A stretch of 32,786 nucleotides of DNA, from IMG/VR virus record IMGVR_UViG_3300048587_001152, positions 1-32,786 of that record, one strand, 5' to 3'. The translations under genes and the position numbers were made by a program. The notes under the pieces were generated by a model that saw only the letters and a list, made by a program, of their open reading frames with translations, was not told the DNA's origin and made no database searches. Positions 7,600 to 15,273 of the stretch are shown here, piece after piece; the stretch's first letter is position 1, and each line of letters starts with the position of its first letter. Origin of the DNA: a virus.

Positions 7600-8426
7600 C
7601 CCCGCCCGCTGAGCGTCGCTGGCGCCGCCGCCAGCCCATCACCGCCGGCCTCGCCCTCCTGGCCTTCCTGCGTGCCAACCGCCAGGGGCCTCCGAACGAT
7701 GGACATGTGTGCCGCCCGATGCTCGTCACCCCGCGGCCGAAGGCGAAGCCCACGGAGCTGTGGTTCGGCTCGAACGAGGAGTACGGCGACGTCGACCCGA
7801 TGGCTGCCTACGGGCGCCTGTCCTCCTGGATGGACGACGACGAGTTGGGCCCGTGGACCCTTGAGCGCTACGGCGTGCGGCCGACGGTCGACCACTTGCC
7901 GTCGGCCGAGCAGATCCTCGAATGGGTTGAGTCGATCGACGAGGCGGACGACTTCAGGTCGTCCACCACCGTTGTCATGGAGCAGATCGACCAGTGGTCG
8001 AGCGAACACGGCGAGATCGACGAGTGGTGGTGTGACCAGCTCATGGACGTCTCGCCGGAGGTGGCCGAGGACCTCGTCGCCAGTCCGACGCTCGAGACCG
8101 CCGAGGCGCTGCGTCAGGCCGTCGCCGACGAGATCACCTACGTCATGGCCGGCGAACACCTCAGCACCCACCAGCTGACCCGCACCACCGACGGCAGGGT
8201 CCTCCTCGACGGCGAAGTGATCGGGGAGTGGACGCCCATCCCGCCGCCGTGCTGCCGGGCCTGTGTCGGCACCCCGCTCACCGAGCTCGGCCAGCGCTCG
8301 GTTCACCCGCGATGCCCCACCTGCGGGGACGTCTTCTGCCCCCGTGCCACGTCACACCTGAACCGCTGCCCCTCGACCGATGGGCACGGCTGCGCCCCGG
8401 GCGGCTACAAGGTGGGCGAACGCTGA
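7596..8426 (+). CDS. Acidic protein with C-terminal zinc-ribbon-like cluster
   Basis: I do not recognise this 276-residue protein. The N-terminal 30 residues are basic with a short hydrophobic stretch. The centre is very acidic (many D/E, W-rich). The last 45 residues carry a dense cysteine cluster (CCRACVG ... RCPTCGDVFCPR ... HLNRCPS) consistent with one or two zinc sites. The GTG start overlaps the previous stop (GTGA, with GGAGG ten bases upstream). An ATG at 7721 is a possible alternative start. The stop overlaps the ATG of the HNH-fusion gene (TGATG), so both are probably made together. Confidence 0.65.
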   Translation: MTPPAERRWRRRQPITAGLALLAFLRANRQGPPNDGHVCRPMLVTPRPKAKPTELWFGSNEEYGDVDPMAAYGRLSSWMDDDELGPWTLERYGVRPTVDHLPSAEQILEWVESIDEADDFRSSTTVVMEQIDQWSSEHGEIDEWWCDQLMDVSPEVAEDLVASPTLETAEALRQAVADEITYVMAGEHLSTHQLTRTTDGRVLLDGEVIGEWTPIPPPCCRACVGTPLTELGQRSVHPRCPTCGDVFCPRATSHLNRCPSTDGHGCAPGGYKVGER

Positions 8427-9577
8427 TGGCGTGGTTCAAGGTGTCCGACGACTGGATCGATCACCCGAAGGTGCAGCGCGCTGGCCGCAACGGCCGCGCC
8501 TTGTGGATCGCTGCGGGGAACCGGTGCGCGAAGTACTCGTCGGACGGGCTGATCGAGAAGGACCTGCTCCGCACCTACGCCGCGCTCGCCGAGGTCCCGG
8601 CCCCGTCGACGGCGAACAAGCTGGTCGAGGTCGGGCTGTGGCACGACCACGAGTCGCTCAAGAAGTGCACGACGTGCAAGGCGTCGATCGAGGCGATCAA
8701 CCGGGAGCGAGCGTCAGTCGACGAGCCGCGCCTGGTCGTCGGGCCCGGCGACTACTACTTCCACGACTGGGCCGCCCACCAGCTCCCCAAGCACCGCACG
8801 CTGTCCCCGGAGGCCAAGGCCGCCGACGACCGGCTCCGGGCGCTCAAGAAGGACCGGGGGCTGTGCGAGGAGATCCAGAAGCGTGACCGGGCCCGCTGCC
8901 GCTACTGCGGCCGCCAGGTCAACTGGAAGGCCCGACGAGGTGACGCATACGCCACCTATGACCACGTCGACCCCTGGTGCTTCGCCCCGAACTCCGGCAA
9001 CTTCCTCGAGGGCGTCGTCACGGCGTGCGGCGACTGCAACGGCCGCAAGGGCCAGCGCACCGCCGCCGAGTGGGAAGCCGACGGCGGCCTGCCGCTCCGC
9101 ACCCCGGGGTGGCGCCAGGGCGACCCGTGGCCCCCCAGCGGAGCCGCTCCCGTCGCCTCGACGCCGGCTCTCCCGGCCGCCGATCAGCCCGAAATCGGGG
9201 AAAACCTGGAGCTCGAAAACGCTGCGAATCCCGACGAAATCACAAGCGTGCAAGCGCAGCGGAATCCGGTCGGATTCACGGCCAGTTCAACGACCCCGCA
9301 CCCCCTCCCACCTGGGCAGGGATCTAGCTCCGGACCTAGCCCGGATCTAGCCCGTTTTGATTTTCGATCTAGTCCCACACGTGCGCACGGGCGCGCCCGT
9401 GCGCGACTGGGGCCGGGCCGGGTCGGGCTAGATCCGGGACTAGGTCCGGGACCAGGTCCGGTTCGGTCCGGGCTGGGTCTGGTCGGGCTGGTCCGGGCTG
9501 GGTCGGGAGCGCCGCCAGGCGCCAGCCCTGTCGTGTCCGGTGAGACCTCGAGTGCTGTGGAGGAGTCCGATGGGTGA
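8426..9577 (+). CDS. Replication-initiator-like N-terminus fused to HNH endonuclease
   Basis: A 383-residue protein in three parts. Residues 1-125 (MAWFKVSDDWIDHPKVQRAG, RALWIAAGNRCAKY, GLIEKDLL) resemble the winged-helix domain found at the start of phage replication or replisome-organiser proteins. Residues 150-215 form an HNH nuclease: C158/C161, DH at 179-180, N192, and C201/C204 with N205 in ACGDCNGRKG. Residues from about 290 on are low-complexity Gly/Pro/Arg/Ser, encoded by DNA full of inverted and direct repeats, so selection there is probably on DNA rather than protein. The start is set by the TGATG overlap; the stop overlaps the next gene by eight bases. Naming as initiator is inference. 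Confidence 0.78.
   Translation: MAWFKVSDDWIDHPKVQRAGRNGRALWIAAGNRCAKYSSDGLIEKDLLRTYAALAEVPAPSTANKLVEVGLWHDHESLKKCTTCKASIEAINRERASVDEPRLVVGPGDYYFHDWAAHQLPKHRTLSPEAKAADDRLRALKKDRGLCEEIQKRDRARCRYCGRQVNWKARRGDAYATYDHVDPWCFAPNSGNFLEGVVTACGDCNGRKGQRTAAEWEADGGLPLRTPGWRQGDPWPPSGAAPVASTPALPAADQPEIGENLELENAANPDEITSVQAQRNPVGFTASSTTPHPLPPGQGSSSGPSPDLARFDFRSSPTRAHGRARARLGPGRVGLDPGLGPGPGPVRSGLGLVGLVRAGSGAPPGASPVVSGETSSAVEESDG
9262..9277 (+). repeat. Short inverted repeat in the HNH-fusion gene
   Basis: Two 7-base arms, GAATCCG and CGGATTC, are separated by GT. They lie in an unusually A-rich stretch (about 9195-9250) just before the larger repeat element. It may be part of the same regulatory or origin region; alone it could be chance. 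Confidence 0.45.
9321..9498 (+). repeat. Inverted/iteron-like repeat element with central palindrome
   Basis: Three GATCTAG copies lie at 9321, 9344 and 9366 (23 and 22 bp apart). The left arm 9330-9354 is complementary to 9424-9449 except for one inserted base. Near the centre sits a perfect 22-bp palindrome at 9383-9404 (GCGCACGGGCG and its complement). To the right, 10-12 bp units fade out: CTAGATCCGGGA (9428), CTAGGTCCGGGA (9440), CCAGGTCCGG (9452), TTCGGTCCGGG (9462), CTGGGTCTGGT (9473). A T-rich patch (CGTTTTGATTTTCG) lies at 9353-9366. The layout suits an origin with iterons, or a multi-site operator. Confidence 0.85.
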
Positions 9578-10310
9578 GCGCTGGGTGTCAGCAGATTCTC
9601 GTCGGCTGGTGTCGGCTTCGGAGCAGGACCAGGTGCAGCGGTTCACCGCGGTGGTGCACGAGCTGGAGTCGTTGTCGTTGCGGTTGGCGGCGGTGTTGCA
9701 CGTGATGCGGGAGTGCCAGGCCGGTCAGCCGCAGGCGGCCCGGTCGCATCGGGAGGGCGATGACGATGGCCGGTCGCCGTTGGGGCAGCTGTGGTGCTGG
9801 GAGCACGAGCAGTCGTTGGCGGTTTGCATCGATCGGGATGGCCTGTTGTGCACGGGGGAGCTGGGCCGCGACATCTCCGACCCGGTGGGCAACGCTGCGA
9901 TCCTCGTGGACCGGGCGACCCGGGACCGGGAGATGCTGCTGCGTCGACTCGAGGAGCTGACGTCGAAGGGGATGCAGGTGCTCGGGTTGGCGGCGAACTA
10001 TCCGACGTCGTCGGCCGAGCTCGACAACCCCGACCCCGACGACGAGGTGGGCACGACGTGGTGCCGGTCCTGCTGGAAGGACAACAAGACCTGCACCCCG
10101 ATCACGACGAGGCTCTCGACCGGGCAGCGGTACTACCGGGATCGGTGTCGCTGGTGTGGCGACATGACCAAGACCATCGGCGGTGAGCCGCCGACATGGC
10201 TGGTGGCGAAGCACCTCCGTGGCGAGCGGATCACCACCGGTCACGTGGACCAGGCGAAGAAGGCTGTCGCCCTGACCAAGAAGACGAAGAAGGCGAAGAA
10301 ACGCCGGTGA
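9570..10310 (+). CDS. Zinc-ribbon protein with lysine-rich tail, 246 aa
   Basis: Unknown function. The ATG at 9570 has GGAGGAG at about 9559-9565 and overlaps the previous gene by eight bases in another frame. The first 100 residues are helical, with QDQVQRFTAVVHELESLSLR suggesting a coiled coil. Residues about 170-205 hold a four-cysteine zinc ribbon (WCRSCWKDNKTC ... RCRWCGD). The last 20 residues are strongly basic (KKTKKAKKRR), typical of nucleic-acid contact. Third positions here are richer in G and T than in the preceding genes. The stop overlaps the endonuclease VII-like gene (GTGA), supporting a role in DNA processing. Confidence 0.68.
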   Translation: MGERWVSADSRRLVSASEQDQVQRFTAVVHELESLSLRLAAVLHVMRECQAGQPQAARSHREGDDDGRSPLGQLWCWEHEQSLAVCIDRDGLLCTGELGRDISDPVGNAAILVDRATRDREMLLRRLEELTSKGMQVLGLAANYPTSSAELDNPDPDDEVGTTWCRSCWKDNKTCTPITTRLSTGQRYYRDRCRWCGDMTKTIGGEPPTWLVAKHLRGERITTGHVDQAKKAVALTKKTKKAKKRR

Positions 10311-10840
10311 CCTCGTCGGCCGGCGGTGCTCGTGGTGTCGGCGATGATGTGCCGGTGTCTCAGCGAGCTGGTGATGGCGAGGCGATGGTGGCTTGCTACC
10401 GATGCGGCAAGCAGCGGCGGGCGATCACGGACTTCCAGGGCTACAAGATCTGCAAGACCTGCCGGACCCCGGTCGATGAGGTCGAGGCGGAGAACTCCCA
10501 GGGGTTCAACCGGGCGCGCTACGAGCGGTGGCAGGCGATGGTGCGGGCCCGGGAACGGCACCGTGCTCGTCGACGTGAGATGCACAAGGGCTACGAGATC
10601 TCGGAGCCTGAGTACGTCAGGCTCCTCGAGGCGCAGCAGTACCTCTGTGCGATCTGCGACGGGCCACCTCCTCCGGGCCGCCCGCTGTCGATCGACCACG
10701 ACCATGTGACCGGCGAGGTGCGCGGGCTGCTGTGTCCGAACTGCAACACCGGCTTGGGGTTCTTCGAGGACAGCCTGGAGCGTCTCGAACGGGCGGCCGA
10801 CTACCTGATCAACCCGCCTCGTGAGGACGTGCGCGACTGA
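10307..10840 (+). CDS. Endonuclease VII-like (HNH) recombination endonuclease
   Basis: A 177-residue protein of the phage endonuclease VII type, which cleaves branched DNA such as Holliday junctions before packaging. The catalytic block is clear: C114-x2-C117 in YLCAICDG, then LSIDHDHVTGEVRGLLC with D130, H131, D132 and H133, and C143-x2-C146-N147 in CPNCNTGLG, followed by a helix (DSLERLERAADYL). An extra N-terminal zinc ribbon is present (C30-x2-C33, C49-x2-C52). The GTG at 10307 is coupled by GTGA; an ATG at 10385 just before the ribbon is an alternative start. It probably resolves replication intermediates; the next block holds the packaging genes. Confidence 0.88.
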   Translation: MTSSAGGARGVGDDVPVSQRAGDGEAMVACYRCGKQRRAITDFQGYKICKTCRTPVDEVEAENSQGFNRARYERWQAMVRARERHRARRREMHKGYEISEPEYVRLLEAQQYLCAICDGPPPPGRPLSIDHDHVTGEVRGLLCPNCNTGLGFFEDSLERLERAADYLINPPREDVRD

Positions 10841-10887
10841 GGGTCCACCATCCGCGTCCCCGCACGTGTCACACTTTCGTTCTGATG

Positions 10888-10915
10888 GGCCTCGCTGGTG
10901 CTGACCGGCGGGGCC
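10888..10915 (+). terminator. Hairpin, probable terminator between early and late genes
   Basis: A 12-bp stem with a four-base GCTG loop (GGCCTCGCTGGT at 10888-10899 against ACCGGCGGGGCC at 10904-10915) contains two G-U pairs when written as RNA. It is followed by TTCGCC rather than a run of T. GC-rich hairpins without a U-tract are common terminators in actinobacterial phages. It lies in a 196-bp gap between the endonuclease VII-like gene and the packaging module, the largest break in the first 17 kb. I see no convincing promoter in the rest of the gap. Confidence 0.65.
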
Positions 10916-11036
10916 TTCGCCGTTCCCGGGCTGCTGTTGGTGGGATCCGCTGGTGGTTCGGGTTGTGTCGTCAGGGCGGGCGCGAGGGGGCCGCCCAGAC
11001 GACGACGGTCGTGCCTGTACCTCGAGGAGGTTGCCG

Positions 11037-11432
11037 ATGCCGACTCGCCCGCGTTCCCCTCGCCGGCGCCCTGGTGCTCAGGCCCGGGGCTATGACCGTG
11101 ACCATCAGCAGCGCACCGCCGAGGCGATCGCCGCTGAACCGTGGTGTCACACCCAGCCGCGCTGCCCGTATCCCGATGCCGGCACCCGGGCGAACCCGTT
11201 GACCGGTGACCACCCGCTGACGGTCGCCCAGTGCGGCGGCGACGTCGAGGCATGGAAGGCACAGAAGCGAGTGCCGCTGTGTCGTCGATGCAACTCGTCG
11301 AAGCAGTCCAGGGCCCGGGGGGAGGGTCCAAAGTTCGGGGTCGAACGACCCCCGCAGACCCTCATTAGCCTTCTTCTCTCGCTGTCAGAAGTCCGGCCCC
11401 CGCGTACCCTGACCTGGGGTTTCGGTGGGTAG
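11037..11432 (+). CDS. HNH endonuclease next to terminase
   Basis: A 131-residue HNH nuclease of the kind found beside phage terminases, where it assists DNA cleavage in packaging. Visible motifs: GYDRDHQQR (18-26), C37 and C43, TGDHP with D58-H59, and C82-x2-C85-N86 in PLCRRCNSSK. The ATG at 11037 is preceded by AGGAGG at 11025-11030 with a six-base spacer, the best ribosome site in the region, so I prefer it to the upstream in-frame ATG at 10953. The last eight bases overlap the small terminase start. This is the first gene of the late or packaging operon. Confidence 0.88.
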   Translation: MPTRPRSPRRRPGAQARGYDRDHQQRTAEAIAAEPWCHTQPRCPYPDAGTRANPLTGDHPLTVAQCGGDVEAWKAQKRVPLCRRCNSSKQSRARGEGPKFGVERPPQTLISLLLSLSEVRPPRTLTWGFGG

Positions 11433-11919
11433 GGGCGGTCAGGGCCGCCCGGCGAAGCCGACGTCGTTGAAGCTCGTCGCCGGCGAGCGGAAGGACCGGA
11501 TCAACGACCGGGAGCCGGTGCCGGCTGATGCTGCGATCGAGCCGCCGGCGTGGCTCGATCCTTCGGCGCTCGAGGTGTGGGCCCGGTACGCGCCGGACCT
11601 GGTGGCCACCGGGGTGCTGACGGCGTGGGATGTGCAGGCGTTCGCCGAGTGGTGCGATGCGGCGTCGACGGTGGCGTTCGCTGCTGAGCAGCTGGCGGCC
11701 GAGGGGCACATCGTCGAGCAGGACGTGTTCGACCGGAACGGCAAGCCGACCGGCAAGAGGCTGGTGACGAACCCGTGGTGGTACATCCAGCAGCGGGCGC
11801 TGGAGGTGACGCAGAAGCGGGCGGCGCGGTTCGGGCTGACGCCGGCGGAGCGGTCGGGGATCGCTGTGGACCGTGGAGGTGTCGGTGGCGGCGAAGACCC
11901 CGAGTCGTACCTCGGCTGA
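11425..11919 (+). CDS. terS: Phage terminase small subunit, P27 family
   Basis: A 164-residue small terminase. The N-terminus (GRPAKPTSLKLVAGERKDRI) is the hallmark of P27-type small subunits, followed by EPPAWLDPSALEVWARYAPD and a helical body ending in NPWWYIQQRALEVTQKRAAR. It recognises phage DNA and positions the large subunit for genome packaging. The GTG start at 11425 overlaps the HNH stop by eight bases, and the gene overlaps the start of terL by 35 bases. Length and neighbours are as expected for HK97-like phages. Confidence 0.92.
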   Translation: MGRGGQGRPAKPTSLKLVAGERKDRINDREPVPADAAIEPPAWLDPSALEVWARYAPDLVATGVLTAWDVQAFAEWCDAASTVAFAAEQLAAEGHIVEQDVFDRNGKPTGKRLVTNPWWYIQQRALEVTQKRAARFGLTPAERSGIAVDRGGVGGGEDPESYLG

Positions 11920-13759
11920 CAAGCGGTCGCCGTCGAAGCCTGGTGCGACCCGGCGGGCGGGTGCGTCGAAGGCCACGGCGGTGAAGAAGGCTCCGGCGAA
12001 GAAGGCGCCGGCCAGGAAGCGCACGACGTCGAGGAAGCGGCCACCGGATCCGGCGAAGCGGTGGCGGCCAGCCGACCGGTCCGGTCAGGTGTGCGGGTTC
12101 TCGTTCGGCGACAAGGTGTGCCGCAAGCGTGGCGCCCACTACTGCGAGCCCCGGGCCGACAAGGTCGTGGGGTTCTGCCGGGTGGTGCTGCGTCACACGA
12201 CGGGCCCGTTCGCTCGGCGGCCGTTCGTGCTCGAGCCGTGGCAGGAGTTCGAGATCATCCGGCCGTTGTTCGGCGAGGTGATCTGGTCGAAGGAGTGGGG
12301 CCGGTACGTCCGCCGCTACCGGGTGGCGTACATCGTCATGGCCCGCAAGAACGGCAAGTCGGCGCTGGCCGCGGCGATTGTGCTGTACCTGCTCGTCGGC
12401 GACGGCGAGGAAGCGGCCGAGGTGTACGGGGCGGCGAAGAACACCCGCCAGGCCGGGAAGGTGTACCAGCCGGTGAAGCGGATGGTGCAGCTGTCGCCGG
12501 CGCTGTCGAAGCGGTTGAAGGAGAACAAGGCGTCCCGCCGGATCTACGACGAGTCGAGGGGCTCGTTCTATGAGGTGATCCCGGCCGACGCGGTCGGCGA
12601 GCTCGGCCACAACCCGCATGGGTTCGTGCTCGATGAGGTGCTCTCCCAGCCGAACCGTGACCTGTGGGACACGATGCGCACGGCGCTCGGTGCCCGCGTG
12701 CAGGCCCTGGTGGTGGCCATCACCACCGAGACCAACGAGCCCGACAGCTTCGGCGCCGAGCTGATCGACGAGGCCGAGCGGATCCAGGAGGATCCGGCCC
12801 GTTCCCCGCACTCGTTCTCGTGGGTGCGCAAGACCCCGAAAGACGTCGACCCGTTCGTCCAGAAGAACTGGTACCACGCCAACCCGGCGCTCGGGCGATT
12901 CAAGTCGCTCGAGGAGATGAAGAAGATGGCCCTCGAGGCCCGCAACGATCCGGCGGCCAAGGCGGCGTTCCTGCAGCTGCAGCTGAACATGCGCCAATCG
13001 GTGGTGACCAGGTGGCTGAACATGCCGCTGTGGGACGCCGGTGCCACCGAGGTGGTCGAGGCGGACCTGGTCGGACGCACGTGCTTCGCCGGGCTGGACC
13101 TGGCGTCGACGACGGACCTCGCAGCGTGGGTGCTGCGGTTCCCCGCTGAGGATGGCCAGCCCGCCGCCGTGCTGTGGCGGTTCTGGACCCCGGAGGCGCA
13201 GCTGCGCAAGCTCGACCAGGCCACGGCCGGGCAGGCGTCGTTGTGGGTAGCCGCCGGGCTGATGGTCGCCACCGAGGGCGACTGGATCGACTACTCGGGC
13301 GACGACACCAACGAGGGCCGGTCAGGGTCGGGGCTGGCGATCCACCCGACCATCGCTGCTGACGCCGGCCAGTTCCGGATCGTGAAGGTCGGCTACGACC
13401 AGGCGCAGGCGACCGCGACGGCCCAGTTCATGCAGGGCCTGGGCCTCGACATCACGCCGGTGCCGCAGGGCTACGGGGTGTCGGCGGCGCTCCAGGAGAT
13501 CCACCGCCTGGTGAAGCACGACGCCGATGCGGCGAAGAAGGGCGAGCCGGTCCTGCTCGGCCATGGCGGCCATCCGGTGGCCCGCTGGAACGTGGACTCC
13601 GCCGAGGTGCGACGTGATGACGGCGAGCGGATCAAGTTGGTGAAGCCCGACCGGGACAAGTCCCGCAAGCGCATCGACGGCCTCGCAGGCCTGGCCAACG
13701 CAGTGAAGGTCGAGCTGGACTATCAGGCCGAGGGGCCGGGGGTGGTGAACCTGTGGTAA
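11885..13759 (+). CDS. terL: Phage terminase large subunit
   Basis: A 624-residue packaging motor and nuclease (Terminase_1-like). Walker A is ARKNGKS (153-159), Walker B FVLDE (247-251); the nuclease domain starts at GLDLASTTD (about 403-411, D405) and ends near IDGLAGLANAV. I choose GTG at 11885 because GGAGG lies at 11875-11879; GTG at 11873 is an alternative. Two N-terminal features stand out: a disordered basic tail (about 1-58) with KAPAKKAPARK repeats resembling histone H1-type tails, and a possible zinc site (C70, C79, H85, C87, C98) before the ATPase. These make it longer than typical large terminases. Confidence 0.95.
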   Translation: MAAKTPSRTSADKRSPSKPGATRRAGASKATAVKKAPAKKAPARKRTTSRKRPPDPAKRWRPADRSGQVCGFSFGDKVCRKRGAHYCEPRADKVVGFCRVVLRHTTGPFARRPFVLEPWQEFEIIRPLFGEVIWSKEWGRYVRRYRVAYIVMARKNGKSALAAAIVLYLLVGDGEEAAEVYGAAKNTRQAGKVYQPVKRMVQLSPALSKRLKENKASRRIYDESRGSFYEVIPADAVGELGHNPHGFVLDEVLSQPNRDLWDTMRTALGARVQALVVAITTETNEPDSFGAELIDEAERIQEDPARSPHSFSWVRKTPKDVDPFVQKNWYHANPALGRFKSLEEMKKMALEARNDPAAKAAFLQLQLNMRQSVVTRWLNMPLWDAGATEVVEADLVGRTCFAGLDLASTTDLAAWVLRFPAEDGQPAAVLWRFWTPEAQLRKLDQATAGQASLWVAAGLMVATEGDWIDYSGDDTNEGRSGSGLAIHPTIAADAGQFRIVKVGYDQAQATATAQFMQGLGLDITPVPQGYGVSAALQEIHRLVKHDADAAKKGEPVLLGHGGHPVARWNVDSAEVRRDDGERIKLVKPDRDKSRKRIDGLAGLANAVKVELDYQAEGPGVVNLW

Positions 13760-14010
13760 AGCTCCTGCACCGGGCCCGTGCCCGGGTCCTTCGCATCCTG
13801 GTCGTCGTCGCCGAGCTGGCCATGGTGCCGTTGGCGTTGCTGTGGTCGAAGCGGGCCACGTTGATCGAGACGACCGGGCTGGTGTGCCTGGTGGTGTTCG
13901 CCGGGTCGTTCGGTGCACGGTGGGCGTTCCTGGTCGCCGGGCTCTACCTGGTGGCCCGTGCGGGCGTGATCGAGGCCCGGTCGATGGTCGCTGCGAGGGC
14001 GAAGCCGTGA
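13753..14010 (+). CDS. Small membrane protein between terminase and portal
   Basis: An 85-residue hydrophobic protein with a basic N-terminus (KLLHRARARVLR) and two or three membrane segments (about 14-31 and 38-73). The GTG at 13753 overlaps the terL stop, and its own stop overlaps the portal start (GTGA), so it is fully embedded in the packaging operon. Its role is unknown. A membrane protein at this position could anchor procapsid assembly or packaging at the membrane, or be an early lysis or exclusion factor (inference). Confidence 0.75.
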   Translation: MVKLLHRARARVLRILVVVAELAMVPLALLWSKRATLIETTGLVCLVVFAGSFGARWAFLVAGLYLVARAGVIEARSMVAARAKP

Positions 14011-15245
14011 CGCTGCTGGGCGGCCTGTTCCGTCGTTCGTTCGAGGATCCGTCGATGCCGCTGTCGGATCACTCGCTGGCCGAGTGGCTGACCGGCGCCC
14101 GTTCGGATGCCGGGGTGGCAGTCACCGAGAAGCGGGTGCTCGGCCTGCCCGCCTACTACCGGGCGCTGGTCGTCACCGCCGGCACCGTCGCCGGGCTGCC
14201 GCTCCACCAGCACGAACGGGCCGGTGGCCGGGTGCAGACCCCGTGGGTGATGGACGCCCCGAACCCGCGCCAGACCCCGATCGAGTACAAGATGACCACC
14301 CTGCTGCACGGCCTGGCGTGGGGCAACGGGATCTCCCGCAAGGTGCGGGACGGGTCGGGCATGGTCCGCGAGGTGTGGCCGATCCACCCCTCGGCGGTGC
14401 AGATCCACCAGGAGGAACCGACCTCAGCGGACCCGGCCGGCAAGGTGTTCGAGATCCGGTTGCAGTCCGGCGAGCAGATCCGCCGGCGCAGCTGGGACAT
14501 CCTCCACACCCCGTTCGTGTCCTTCGATGGGGTCAGCGGTGTGCGGCCCCTGGAGCTGTTCCGCCAGTCGCTCGGCCTGGCGATCGCCGGCGACGACTCG
14601 ACCGCCAAGTTCATGGCCAACGGATCCCGCCTGTCGGGCATCCTGTCGTCGGACAAGAACCTCGAGAAGGAAGCCGCCGACCGGCTCAAGGCCCGGTGGA
14701 AGCAGCTCACCGGCGGCGTCGCGAACGCCGGCGAGATCGCCGTGCTCGACAACGGCGCCAAGTTCACCCCGGTGTCGATCCCGCCCGCCGACGCCCAGCT
14801 GTTGCAGTCCCGCCAGTGGATGGTCACCGAGATCGCCCGCATGGTCGGCACCCCTCCCCACCTGATCGGCGACGTGTCCGGCTCGACCAGCTGGGGGACC
14901 GGCATCGAGCAGCAGGTGCTCGGCTGGGTGAAGTTCACCCTGCAGATGTGGATCACGTCGATGGAGCAGCGGTGGGCCGCTGAGCTGCTCCCTCCGTCCC
15001 GGTACGTGAAGCACTCCCTCGAGGGTCTGCTGCGAGGCGACTCGACTGCTCGGGCCGCGTTCTACCACCAGGCCATCACCGACGGCTGGATGACCCGCAA
15101 CGAGGTCCGCCACCTCGAGGACCGCGACCCTGGCCCGGACTCGCTCGACGAGTACCTGGCCCCCTCGAACATGACCCTGATCTCCGTGGACGGGACCATC
15201 GTCCCGCTCTCCTCCGACGGCGTCGCCGCCGCCGGAGACGCCTGA
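14007..15245 (+). CDS. Phage portal protein, HK97 type
   Basis: A 412-residue portal, the dodecameric ring through which DNA enters and leaves the head. Family features are present: YYRALVVTAGTVAGLPLHQH near residues 49-68, a conserved LLHGLAWGNG, VWPIHPSAVQI, DILHTPFVSFDGVSGVRPLE, then TEIARMVGTPPHLIGD and the tail-proximal QWMVTEIARM helix. The GTG start overlaps the previous stop and is preceded by GCGAGGG. Length is typical. The following protease gene confirms the HK97-type head module. Confidence 0.95.
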   Translation: MTLLGGLFRRSFEDPSMPLSDHSLAEWLTGARSDAGVAVTEKRVLGLPAYYRALVVTAGTVAGLPLHQHERAGGRVQTPWVMDAPNPRQTPIEYKMTTLLHGLAWGNGISRKVRDGSGMVREVWPIHPSAVQIHQEEPTSADPAGKVFEIRLQSGEQIRRRSWDILHTPFVSFDGVSGVRPLELFRQSLGLAIAGDDSTAKFMANGSRLSGILSSDKNLEKEAADRLKARWKQLTGGVANAGEIAVLDNGAKFTPVSIPPADAQLLQSRQWMVTEIARMVGTPPHLIGDVSGSTSWGTGIEQQVLGWVKFTLQMWITSMEQRWAAELLPPSRYVKHSLEGLLRGDSTARAAFYHQAITDGWMTRNEVRHLEDRDPGPDSLDEYLAPSNMTLISVDGTIVPLSSDGVAAAGDA

Positions 15246-15273
15246 ACCGCCGCTCACCCTGGGGAGGCTCACC

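Noticed and set aside
1-10840. Clean GC-skew switch at the repeat element
   Set aside because: C-rich codon use is evident in parts of the left arm (for example 4063-5838) and G-richer use after 9540, but single genes such as that at 2699 break the pattern, so I cannot claim a skew switch by eye.
10841-11036. Promoter for the late operon
   Set aside because: I looked for -35 and -10 boxes around the hairpin and found no pair good enough to report.
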